Shown one piece after another: positions 1-11,160 of a stretch of 64,000 bases of DNA; positions within the stretch are counted from its first letter, which is position 1, and each line of letters begins with the position of its first letter. The notes below the pieces were generated by a model. The model was not told the origin of the DNA, did no database searches, and saw only the letters and a list, made by a program, of their open reading frames with translations. Position numbers and translations under genes: made by a program. The stretch comes from Takakia lepidozioides (lineage: Eukaryota > Streptophyta > Takakiopsida > Takakiales > Takakiaceae). The stretch lies in contig CM060732.1 in NCBI GenBank assembly GCA_030704615.1, positions 25,298,001-25,362,000 of the forward strand. The letters are read 5' to 3'.

Positions 1-971
1 TGAGTGATGTTGAGCCGGTGGTGGGGTGGGTGGGTGGGTGCACAGTTGACGGTGCCAGCGCCAACATGTATGAGGTGCGGCTAGTATCTGGGGATAATGC
101 AGCTGTTTCCACATAGAGATTGTGTGCAAGCCTGATGAGGTTGTCATTTTGTAGAAGCTTGGAAGTAAGTGTTGCATTCAATGCCAGCAGATAGATCGGT
201 ACTGATATTCCCAGTTACTAGGTAGATGTTGCTAGGTATCCTTTGGTGAACAGTGTCAACCTACGTTTGGTTGAACCTCTGGGGCTGCTTTGCAGGAAGG
301 AAATACCTTGTAGATGGTAGAAATTGTTGCCAAGCATCAAACATCAAAAGAGTGTAAGGAATTTTATGACAGGTTCTCTCACTTTTCACTAGATAGTGGA
401 AACATTCTTTTGACTGCTGTGACAACGGTGTACAATAGGATTTGCAGTCCATTTTGAATTATCAAATGGCACACATGTATGTTGACAAGTATGATTCATT
501 CACAAGTTATCGCATGTTTGTGAACAATATTGTGAAACCTTGAATGTACTAACATAATACAAGAAAGTGTTGTGGGGAAAATGACGCATTGTCTTCCCCT
601 CTTGCCCTGTTTTGGGATGAGGAATGGATGAGGGATGAGGATGACTTTACTGAAGGTAGCCCTGGGGCATAAAATTCAAGGAGCGCCGCACACCAGCCTA
701 AAGGACGATTTATTTTCCTTTCATCCTTTCGCTCAAAAGAAATGGGACTGGTGAAGGAAAAGATCTTGGAGGTAAAAGATAAGGGAATGTTGGAGGTGTG
801 CATTACACAGAAATTACACAGAATGTAATGTGTAATCCCGTGCACTAGACTTTTTTGTATTGCCCTCATACTCGGGGCTGGCTATTGCGCAGTATAATGA
901 AACGATGTTTAATAAGAGATATCACTCACAATTACTCAAGTGTCTTTTGACTAACACATCAACTGAATTTC

Positions 972-1704
972 CAGTGTTGTACTGGTATGTCCATTTTGGC
1001 ATACCCGACTGGTCCTGGTAGGTCCAACTGGTAGGGCCCGGGGTAGATTAGGACTGCCCAGGTAGGTTATAGGATGGGTATGGATATTTCGAATTTTGAG
1101 ATACCCTGGTCCAGGCATGAATATCACAAAAACTCAAATGACATACTGGGGCAGCATGTACAATGGTAAGGTTATATTTTTAATGGCTGGTATCTTCTAC
1201 AATTACATTATATATTATGGTATTTTAAGGTTAACTTCATGTTATTTTTATATGTCTTTTATAATTGTACCCACAATGGGTTATTTATAAATTTATATTT
1301 TCAGTACATGGTTATATTATGGTGATCCATGTTGTAGTGGTTGGGATACATGATGCCAGCCGCTCAAATCACTGATGCCAGCCGCTGGGAGCCCAAATAT
1401 ATAGTGCTATTTTTTACATTGCACAAATGTGAATGAGGATAAGCACAAAAAAATTGTATCACTACACCTACCCATGCTAGCTCGGGTTCATCAATCCTCA
1501 ATACGAGTCTCCAGTAGAGTATGAAAATAGTTCATACTTAGACTGGTATGGTAGGTAGGGGGGTAGGTCCAATGTTCAAAACCCGGGTCCAGGGTATAGC
1601 TGGTGTATACACCCCAAGGCATACCCAACTAGTATGTTCTACAATACCCTTACTCATACCAATGCACATACCCCAGCCGACTGGCACATACCAATACAAC
1701 ACTG
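972..1704. mobile_element. hAT-like MITE (copy A)
   Basis: The segment is bounded by inverted repeats: it starts CAGTGTTGTACTGGTATG and ends with the near-complement CATACCAATACAACACTG. The termini fit the hAT pattern (CAGNG). The 8-bp flanks, tgaatttc on the left and gaattttc on the right, look like an 8-bp target duplication that has slipped by one base. The interior is non-coding and rich in GGTAGGTCC and CATACC motifs. No transposase is present, so it is a non-autonomous element. The same termini recur in the copy at 14163-15016, which has an exact duplication and supports the call. Confidence 0.6.
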
Positions 1705-2176
1705 GAATTTTCCCCTTGCAGTTGGACTTTATCTTTTCAGGTGGAAGCTGCTGATGAGCTACTGTTGGAGATAAAAATGCTTACAAATTCAATGCTTGGG
1801 TATAGGCATGGGCTAAGGCAAAAACGTGCAAAAAGTTGATGCATATGAATGGCAGAATGTAGGAATGTTGGTACAAAGGTGGAGAAGGAGATTGAAAACA
1901 AGAGGGAAGAACATCAACTCAAAACAATAATGAGAGGAAGCAAGAAATGAATGAGTGCATACTTTGAAACCCTAAACCCTAACAAGGTGGACCAATTGCA
2001 ATTCGTCATCTAGTTTTAACTCAAATGTGAGTGGTTTAGTGGACAAATGTTGTTGGAAGGTAGGAAGAACCTCATCCATTACCACTCAATCACACTCAAA
2101 TGACTTATGTGCCGTCGTAGGTCAAATGATGGTCATCCATATGTCATAAGTTAATTCTGTCATCGGTTTACACTAT
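1705..2176. other. Intergenic, no gene seen
   Basis: A-rich, mostly non-coding sequence between the MITE and the Harbinger terminus. A two-unit plant telomere-like motif (CCCTAAA) occurs near 1970. No exon with recognisable similarity was found, nor was any in 1-971. Confidence 0.5.
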
Positions 2177-2179
2177 TTA

Positions 2180-2210
2180 GGGCCGGGCCGCACCTACCGG
2201 GTTAAGGAGC
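2180..2210 (+). repeat. Left terminal inverted repeat of Harbinger element
   Basis: Begins GGGCCGGGCCGCACCTACC directly after a TTA. The inner 20 bases (2191-2210) are exactly complementary to the right end. A degenerate subterminal copy (CCGCACCTGCCGG) lies near 2300. Confidence 0.8.
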
Positions 2211-4398
2211 CGTAGAGGTTAGTAACAGGGCATTTTGGATGAGCGGGTTTATAGGAAAACGGCAGTGCGTTGACCCCCAACCTCCTTTAACCTGACGCCG
2301 CACCTGCCGGCTATAGGACCGGTGCGAAAAAGATTTCATCGCTCGTGCGTTCATCCTTCGCTCACACTTTTTCTTGGGAACGCGTAATAGAACCATTCGT
2401 GTACATGAGGGGAACATACAAGATGCACTGCCAATTTTGCGAAATCCCCCGCAGGTTTAGCTCGAATTCGCAAGGGCTCAGAATTCCATCAGCGCTTCAT
2501 CGTGGATCCACCATTTGTGAGCAGACATGCAACAGAGACTTCACGAACTCGATTTTGGGTGAGATTTTGCATTCCTTCACAAGAGCCTTTAGCTGTTGTC
2601 ATGAAGTAGTGTAGTGAATCCCAATAGCTGTAATGCACAGTGGTCACTAAGCAGGAAAGCATATGTCACAAATTATTCTGCCTATTATACTTCTCCTCGT
2701 ATCTGGAATGTCCGTCCATTGCCTGCTCTCCAGAACAACTGCATATGGTTTGTCACAATTCGGGGTGCTAAAATGAACATCACTCATTGCTTCTCTATCC
2801 CATCAGTCACTGTTACTCAGTGTCAAACTTGGGTTCTATATTAGCTGGGTTCACATTAATCTCACAATGGAATGCTACTAGTGGTGTTGAACGCTCGCCT
2901 CAACAAGCAGGCATGCCAGCACTGGAGGGTAGTTATAGCAGTGAGACTGTTTCGATCGTCTCTGTTTTCTGTGATTTCAAATCACTGTTAGGAACATATG
3001 GCCAGGCTTGAAGTATCTGTGCACTTGCTGTGAGATTGATCTGTTTGCTGACTAGATGCCTTCCTTCCTTCTCAATTACAAGCCCAGGTATACTGCTAAT
3101 GAGCCACCATAGTTTGACTTAGAGCTCTAGATGGTTGCGGGTTGAGCCTCAAATTGTGTTGTAATTGTGGCAATTGGGTGGACAGACCTCAGGATTTTTG
3201 GCATGACTATAAACTATTCTATTTTGGCTATTACTCCCACTCAAAGGCAGACAATAATCTCTTTCTTCAAACGAAAATGGGTAAGCCTCCAGACATTGTC
3301 AATCACGCCATTATTCAATAATGTCACTCCCCACCCAATAGGATTTTTCTTAGATTCAGGTACATATCTACTTCAACTGTAACATGCCCCTCTGATTGTG
3401 AAATGTGTCTATTGTTACAGACCGTATAGCACAGGAACGCATTGCCCGATCGATGGATGGGCGCAGGCAAAGTGTCTATGTGGCAGTGAATTCACTTCTG
3501 CCCCTCATTGATATGTACTTCCTCGACGAGCTCAATGAGGACTGCAGTGATCTCAGGCAAGACTTCAAGAGGCTTCACATCCCCAACCTATGCCTCAGTG
3601 GATAACAATGAGCACCATAATTATTCACAGTTTGAAATCTTTTGCAGGGCCCTCGCTAATCGTTTCGACAATGTAGCAGAATTGAGCACTCACGAGAATG
3701 GCCAGATTCTGCTGCAGTTGATATAGGTGCTACACTTTGGTAGTCATTAGTTGTGAGTTTTCGAATGAGAGAGTGCAAGGTAGTAGAATTGTACTGTATA
3801 TCAGGTCTGCCAAAATCCCACCATGCATTGAGAGCACGCTGAAGATATTCATACCCTTTTAGAAAAACCCTTGTCAGTCACCCTCAAATAGAGGCGTAGC
3901 TAAATTATACCCGAGCTCTTGAGAGGGTGGAGACTGTGCCCTCACCACTGTGCTATTCTTTGTCGTTCTCTCCTTGGTAAAGAGGAAGGCCAAGTTGCAC
4001 ACCTGGGTAGGCTTGTTTCTTTGTAAAGGTGTATGCATATATACCCAGTATGTTGTGCTACAAGGCCTAATAGAAGATATCAAGGATTATCCTGGGGGCC
4101 CCTGTGGATGTTACAAAGGCATTTCATTTATAAAGTATCTTTTCATCTCATGTCTTCCCTTCCCGCGAACTTTAGACTTTCTTAGACTTCCTCTCTCTTT
4201 CTTTATAAAGCACCATTTCATTTCATTTCTCTCTTTCTTTCCAGGCCCCCCACTTCCTCGACGGGCCTCCACTCATTTCATTTCACTTCCCTCCCTCCCC
4301 CTGATTTCAAACACCCTATAACCACCATGTCCCAACCACACCCCTCAAATAGGTGTTAGTTACTGAAACAATATCAGTGCCCTAGGAGCTTCTTCGTA
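2211..4398. other. Harbinger interior, no identified gene
   Basis: Short open stretches at 3405-3605 (ending in a Leu/Asp-rich segment, frame +) and 3650-3726 (ending GQILLQLI before a stop, after a possible tttgcag acceptor) look mildly exon-like, but no family was recognised. A pyrimidine-rich stretch lies at 4140-4320. Confidence 0.35.
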
Positions 4399-4985
4399 TT
4401 AAATCCCAATGATAGAGACTGACTGCTCCACATGTTCACATAGCTTTTTGCTTAGCTCCTTCACTTCCTTCTTGCAGAACTCTTTCTTTGCTTCATGTGA
4501 TCTTGTTGCCTCCTTGATGTATTTCAGTTTGTCCTCAGCATCCACCTGCATGTGCAAGAACCATAAATTAGAAAAGATAACCTACAGGCAGTGTGGGACC
4601 CTGCAAGGCTGAATGCATGATACTCCAAGTTTTCAGAGGGGTGCAAAGTTGTGGTCACATGCCTCACCTTTCTCAGTTGTCCAATTCTACTAGATATCCT
4701 CAGATGGTGCCCGAACCGCAACCTAGTGTGGATCACCTCAGCAAACCATCTGATGATGAACCCCTCCAACATCAAAGTATTGGGAAATATTGGGTCAATT
4801 CTATGTATGAGACTGTCACAGCATCTTCCTTCAAGAGCCTTTGAAAAAAAATTCAAACTAAACTGGAGAATGACAATGGCATGAAGGACTTGACTTAGAG
4901 TCTGCAGTGCGCAACTCACCTATTTTCTTCTTGAGTTCTGTATGTTTTTTTTCTGAGCATCCAGCTCAGAACGGTGTTTCTTGAG
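4399..4985 (-). pseudogene. Coiled-coil exon fragments
   Basis: On the minus strand an acceptor-like sequence (catgcag) at 4546-4552 precedes an exon (4399-4545) rich in Lys/Glu with heptad spacing: DAEDKLKYIKEATRSHEAKK, continuing to CEHVEQ and a stop. A second lysine/glutamate-rich stretch (about 4917-4974) has KKHRSELDAQKK, with its frame broken at an A8 run. Both are predicted coiled coil. No specific family is recognised. Lying inside the Harbinger element, they may be captured host exons. Confidence 0.35.
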
Positions 4986-5310
4986 AGTCTGTAGTCACAT
5001 ACTCAACATCAGCTCCACCAACAAAATGTGGAGAGTGTGATATGAAAATTGAACACATAGTCTCCACATTCCGGCAAAGTGAATTAAGGGGTGCATAACA
5101 GTATCCAACCCTGCACATAACCAATACTACACTAATAAGGGGTGCTGAGCCAAGCTTATACTTTGGTGCCCCTCTTGGATCTTAAGAAAGAGCCTATGAC
5201 CACATTATTTACAGCAGATTTTGTTGGACCAGATATATCCACCCTGCTTTGTACCATCAAAGTCAGGCCAGTTTGACATTAGAGTATGCCATAGTCAGCC
5301 TCTATGGGTT

Positions 5311-5372
5311 ATATAGAATGTACTCTTACGACTTTGTTTGTTGTAGCCTTGTGGCCATCCCAGATTGGATGG
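5311..5372 (-). repeat. Copy of the GGCCACAAGGCTAC dispersed repeat
   Basis: Read on the minus strand it gives the shared core (ATGGCCACAAGGCTAC, then about 20 bases to GAGTACATTCT) also found at 12691, 61527 and 62452. See the 62452 entry for the 5S-linked copy. Confidence 0.5.
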
Positions 5373-5568
5373 TAACATAGGGAATAGGCCCTACCTTTGT
5401 GAGGGGCTCACTCCAGTAGTGCAACTTACCTTTATATTAACAGTTAGTTTGGGCTTTCCATATATCCTCTAGAAAGCCCTTCACATAAGCATCAATCTGC
5501 TGTGTGTTAAAGCTAAGATCTGTTGGGTTTGGGTTTGTTGATTTTCACTATAAGCCAACATTGTATCC

Positions 5569-6420
5569 CTAGGACGGCCCATGGACCTCGTTCCCCTTTT
5601 CCAGGCTTGCACGCGCATTGCAAACACATACAAACGCGATGTGGTTGGGCTTCACCCCTTCGTGCATCATTTGCTCACAAGTCTCCAAAGCATTCGTACC
5701 ACGCCCATGCTTGGTAATCCTGCCAACATTATATTCCACGTGATCAAAGATCGTTGAGGCATTCTGTGTTGAACACTTGGTGATCATCCATGATGCTCCC
5801 CTTAACATACATGTTGATAAGGTTGTTGAGTAGAAAAACGTTCGGCGTGAATCCACTTTGGACAATGTGAGTGTGCACCTGCTTTCCAACTTTAGCCTTT
5901 CATCTTGATGCACACATACGTATCTACATCTGCTGAAATGCCTCTTTGGTTTAAAGTAGAGCCTCTTTCAGTCTGCCTGCCTCATAAAGCATCTTCACAT
6001 GCCCATAAGTGCCAGAAGAGGCATTGTCGACTCCCTCTCTTGATCCTATTCCAGAAGCTGTGGTCATGGTTGAGGTGCCTGATTTTATCAACTGTGCCGC
6101 TACAGCTGCCGCTTGCAGCTAACCATCTACCCATGGAGGTTTCTTGTAGCTATCCTTCCACTGGGAACCATAGGTAATCTCGAGCTTGAAATCCGACCCT
6201 CTTTGATGAATATGGACCCACACTCTATCCTCCTCATTCAGCTATCACTGCCTCTGCACAAATCATGCATACATCTTTGTCTTGTTGCCAATGCAATCAT
6301 CGCACTCCACGACACCACATCTCGTTGAGCCACAGACGAACACTACCTTCGCATCTTCAATGCTCCCGCATTCGGCATACATGTCCACCAGGGTGGTGTT
6401 CAGAACGACAAACCCTACAA
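5569..6420 (-). pseudogene. PLS-type pentatricopeptide repeat pseudogene fragment
   Basis: Minus-strand frames contain PPR signatures in proper order but in different frames and with stops. Around 6345-6410 is TTLVDMYAECGSIEDAKVVF, the classic plant 'LIDMYAKCG' repeat. In 5569-5800 are YNVGRITKHGRGTNALETCE, EQMMHEGVKPNHIAF and a degraded 'LSACSHAG' region. This arrangement is typical of organelle RNA-editing PLS-class PPR proteins. It is too broken to encode one. Its position inside the Harbinger element suggests capture or insertion of a retro-copy. Confidence 0.6.
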
Positions 6421-7239
6421 GCTGGACCATGGACCTTCCATGTCACTTCCAGGTGGAGGCAGTACATATTAAAATATCTATTCCCCAAAGGCCACATTTT
6501 CTTTACCTGTTTTTGTGAAACACACGTCAACAAATGTGGCCCCCAATCATGGATGCCATCAATGCACAGTGGTTCATGGAATCGTTGAGTCGACTACAAA
6601 TTCACTTTAATGAATAAATATCTTTATTCCATTAATCAAATTATGAATGAAAATTTCTAGTCGCATGTGCAGTAATAAGAACCACTTGTAATTTCCGCTT
6701 TTTCAAATTTTATGTATTTACGTAATTAATTAAATAGCCCGGATTTTTGCTACGACGCCGGAGTCGTTGACCCCACTTCTGCCCACCGTCTGAAATGCCC
6801 CCGTGGGCCCATATTGTCCGTTTCGACTCTCCAATAGTCCCGCTTACTGCCAAGTGGTTCCCGAAGTGGTTGGCCAAAGACACGAATGCTCTAGTGCCCA
6901 GCCTCCACCTCCAGCACTTTTTCATGACCCTTCTTCGTCACTGTCACTGCCCACCTCCATAGGTGTCTTCTGTCTACGATCGCGGGCTGGTGTAAACATG
7001 TTGCCAGAAGAGCCCCTCTGCCATTCCCTGAGAATTGCCGCCTTGGAACATTCCTCCTCCATGGTCACCACCCATGCCAGCTCCAGATTGGCCACCACCC
7101 ATGCCTCTTGAATGGCCACCTGCAAATGCTCCCATTGACCCTGAGCTAGGCCCCATGGCTGGGCCCCTGCTAACACCTGATCCAACAAGTCCCCTCGGCC
7201 ACAACACAACGAATGCCTTGAGATCATTACCTCAACTCC

Positions 7240-7872
7240 TACTAATCTTGTCTCTATTTTTTTCCATGGCAGACATGGTGTTGACAGCCTTAAACATTAC
7301 AGTAGTTGGCTCTAACAACATTCAAGCTGGTATGGTAACAACATTGTTACCATCCAGACTTCCGTTTCCCCCTTACATTGTTGATGACAGAGGATACCCA
7401 CTCTTATCACTCCATTTAAGCAAGATGTTATGGGAAGACCTTTGAGCCAAGAGGAAATGTGGTTCAATAGAAAGCACTCTGCAACCAGGATGGCCATAGA
7501 AAGGGCCTTCGGTATTCTTAAGGGCCGTTTCAAGGAGATTGGAACGAAGACAGGATTGGCATTGGAGTTTCTACCACAGGTTATATACACTGTTGTTGTA
7601 TATTGCATAATATACTACTGGCTAGCAAGGATAAAAGTCTGGACGAAATTCTGGTGGAGTGTCAAATGGCTCCAACTACTGCAGTAATGGCTGACAATGT
7701 GGAGGCACAGGCCGCACCACCAGAAATGCCACGAGGTATGGCTACAATAACAGAGGAAAGACAACTACTTGAGGGCAGAATGGCCCGAGAGGACATACTG
7801 GATTATCTGGTGAGAGTACAGAATGCGAGGTTTAATCGTAGAAGAGCCCACATAGCTGGGGGACCAGCATGA
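7240..7872 (+). pseudogene. PIF/Harbinger transposase C-terminal half (DDE family), frameshifted
   Basis: Three frames join into the C-terminal half of a Harbinger transposase. IVDDRGYPLL (7370-7400) corresponds to the second catalytic Asp block ('GDsGYpLl'). FNRKHSATRMAIERAFGILK (7460-7520) contains the catalytic Glu block. HNILLASKDK follows, matching the conserved 'LHN' end. Breaks occur near 7430 and 7600. The last frame runs to a stop at 7872 with a charged C-terminal tail. The N-terminal half with the first Asp was not found. Function in the family is cut-and-paste transposition into TWA targets together with a Myb-like protein. This copy is not functional as read. Confidence 0.75.
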
Positions 7873-10052
7873 TGCAAGCATGGCACTCTCTGCATCCAGT
7901 TACCTCAAACTCAAAACAGCTTTGCAGGGGACAGACGCCACATGCAATCATGGCCATCATGCAATTTATCATTAAATCCTCTCTTGCTTTGAGGACCAGA
8001 ATAGCTCAGCAACATACCTGCACAAGGTTCTTCCTTTGGTCTGCAGGAAGTTCCTTACTTTTAATTGAGTCAGAACTTTACTATGACAGGGGTGGGTTCG
8101 GAAATCTTGTTTGGAACCCAGAGGCTGCCAGCAGATGTAACGATCTCCTTCTATTCTTTGATGGGCATTTCTTGTTGTTCTACTTTCTCATGGGCCCTAT
8201 GGGCTCATCTGGAAATTACAAAGTTTCCTTCTTTCTTTGTACCACTTCACTCCCTTGAGCAGTGGGTGATTTTGGGATGTTTTTTGGCTCTAGTTTTGTT
8301 TCCTCAAATGCAGCAAATAGAGAGTAGTTGTAAGACCTTCTACATGCTAATTACTCGGCTGACCCTATTCCAAAAACAACTTAATAGTGTTTGGCTCGCT
8401 TGTGGCTTCAAGCTTTCAACAATCCTTTGAGAGAGCGAGTCCACCACTGAGGTGAGACCAGACAAGCACAATGCCAGTGAGGGTGGAACTAAATGGGCGT
8501 GAAACCATCACACTTCTATAGTGCAGTATCTGATTTGCAAGTGCAAATGTGATAGTTATGGTGCAAACTGCAACAGATCGAGATGAACGACTGCTGTTGC
8601 ATGCGAGTGTGGCACTGCAGCAGCACCTACTGTCTTGTGACACTGTGGGCCAGGGCTCCAAGAGACTGCATTCTACTGCAGGATGATGTAGAACTTTGAA
8701 TCCACCAAAGTAGGTGGAAGCAGGGGAGGGCCCAGACTCTCCTTGGAGAAGGAGAGAAGGATGGCAGGTGGGTCTTTTGAAATAGCAACTTACCCACTGG
8801 CAAATAAGCATGTGTTGCACAACATTGAGTAATGACTGCTTGGGTGGATGGGTTCAACATGTCATTCATCCAAGCCTTCCCTGCCAGCAGCATTAACCAA
8901 ATTTATGGTGCCCAAGAGTAAAGTTCATCCTTGGAGTCCTTGGCTGGAACAATATTGTTTGAGTTTAACCAGCAACTAAAGTGTCCCTGAGATTACAAAG
9001 ACCTCAACTTTGAGTTTCTTATGGGTTCTTTTTATGTACTGTCCTATAATGGCTTCTAAATGCCAAGGTATTGTAATCATTTTCAGCAGGATATTTGAGT
9101 GAATCAGTCCTTGTGTCTACCACCACACAAGGTACAAAACAGCAAAGGGCAGACCTGAAGCAGCAAAAAGCTAAAAAGAGATCATCACCGACGCATCACA
9201 GAGAGGCGGGCAGTGATCTGTGTCGGACAGTGAGAAGGGGAAATTCTAAACACGAACTAAAACAACGTGCTTGTACTCTGGCAGTACTGCTTTAGCATTT
9301 ATTCTCTAAAGCATTTCATTTGCTTATACAGAGGTGCAAGGACTGTGTGCTTGATGATCCTGAAGAGGGTCGCTGATGAGAATACCCTAGACATTGTATC
9401 AGAAATGGATGTTGTCTTCAGGGCACCCCACACGTTGGGTATTGACAATCTCCCTTTCCTCTCTACATCTGTTGGTTGTTTGAAGGTAGACTCCCCACGC
9501 TGGGTTTTAATTTCATTCTAGTGCCAAGGGTAGGTCGGCTCTTCAGATCATCCTTAAAGTCCTCACATATGTCACAAACTGGAAACAAGTTCAGAAGAGC
9601 TAATCCCTTTGTGCTATACTGCAGTTCATCAGGGCTGTCTTGGGAACAGTCTTTCTATTGTATCCTTTCATTTTTTTTTAAAACCCCTCACTAATTAGAG
9701 TTAGAATTAGATTCACAGCCAAGAAGGCTGTAGTGCGTTTCCAAGGTTTTCACAATCTCAACCATAGAAGTCACCACAGCACCCTTGTTATTCCTTAAAG
9801 CTTGCTGACCCATTGAGTTGTACTATGACATTGACTTGAACCACCACGGTAGTAAATGATAAAAGATTCTGGTTGGCCTTCAGCATTAGTTTCCTTTTGA
9901 GCCTTTGCATTTCATCTTTCGCAGCTGGTAATATCTAGACCAGAGCTCTGATCTGTCATCCTTGATATTACAGCAGTCTCTATAAAGGTTCACCAATTCA
10001 TTGCTCTTCCACATGTAGAAGACAGTAGAATATTAGACAAAAATAAAATTTC
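7873..10052. other. Harbinger interior, no identified gene
   Basis: Only short unsupported open frames on both strands. No domain or conserved motif was recognised. Confidence 0.4.
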
Positions 10053-11160
10053 CTACATCTGCAGGATGCAGAAGATTACAGAAGCATAAGGACATAATTG
10101 TAAGCATGGTAGAGGTTGTGATGTATTGGTGCACCTGGTGAGAGACTCCATGGAGGAAGCCATCATTAACAAAGCTTGTGTCATGTTCCCTAAGTTTTGT
10201 GTTTTCTGGACTTCCAGCTCGTACAGACGTTCCTCCATGTTTGATGTCGCATTGTCCTTCAATCAGAGTCTGGCCTCACGCTCCTGGTCCAGAGTAAGGA
10301 TGTTATTCCTCCACGCTTTCTTGTCAGCCTCTTGCATCTCAGCCCTGGATAGATACTCATTGTTGAAGTCTTTTTCAAAGTCACACAGGTTATCGGTACC
10401 TGATTGTTTGCGTTTTCGTCCAGTTGAGCCAGAAGTATTGTCTCCTGGAGTGACAACAGGCGGAGGTGTTCCTACAGTCTGAGAGGAACGTGTGTCAGTG
10501 CCTGCACCTGCTGAAGTGTCTAGAGGGGAAGCCCTGCCAGCAGACGCATTGGGAGAAGGTGCACTTGAGTGTATCGGTGCTCCAGCTGCAGCTCTCCCAT
10601 AGCGCATAGGTATAGCACCAGGCCGTTTGTCGGTGTCTATGACATTCATCGTTGTGCTAAAGATGGTTCTTTGCCCATACCAGGGCTCCATGGTCAAGTA
10701 CATTGCATGAGTGAACTCTAGTGGCAACTTCCGCTGCTTGGAACTCCTTCTTTTCAATTTTGGATAACCCCCACCAATCTGTAGCTCCTGATGAGTTAAA
10801 GTAGTCTTTGAGCTTTTTGAATTCTTTAATCAGCATGTCCCATTTGTTTGTGATCTGGTCGATGTCACGGCCTCTGAAGTCTGTGTGCGCCATATAGCCA
10901 GCAAGAATGGCCCTCCACGCATCCTTCCCGTAGACAAATTTCTCCGTGGTATGAGTTAGAGGGTGGTGGCGACCTTCATACTCAATCCTCTTCTGCTCAA
11001 TGAGGATAAATGCCTCCTGTTCTGTCCAATTGGGTCCCCTCACTTTCACTTGCGGTGCACCTGTTGCAGATTGCTTCCCTGATTTCGAACCTCGACCCCC
11101 TTTCTTAGCAGGCACAACACTTGTCAGAGGTCGTGCTTGTGTGCCACGATCTCCATCCAT
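10053..11160 (-). pseudogene. Myb/SANT-like trihelix protein of the Harbinger element
   Basis: The first 167 codons (10657-11160) begin at an ATG, run through a basic Gly/Lys-rich leader, then a trihelix/Myb-like DNA-binding domain with spaced Trp residues (GPNWTEQEAFILIEQK, KWDMLIKEFKKLKDYF). A frameshift at about 10,740 moves the reading to the next frame (10263-10757), which holds a Ser/Pro/Thr-rich linker and a basic patch GRKRKQ. One in-frame stop at 10263 then separates a C-terminal coiled-coil-like tail (EERLYELEVQKTQNLG). In PIF/Harbinger elements such a protein binds the termini and imports the transposase. The opposite orientation to the transposase is usual in the superfamily. The copy is broken by one frameshift and one stop. 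Confidence 0.7.

Noticed and set aside
1970-1985. Interstitial telomere
   Set aside because: Only two CCCTAAA units; expected by chance in a plant genome.
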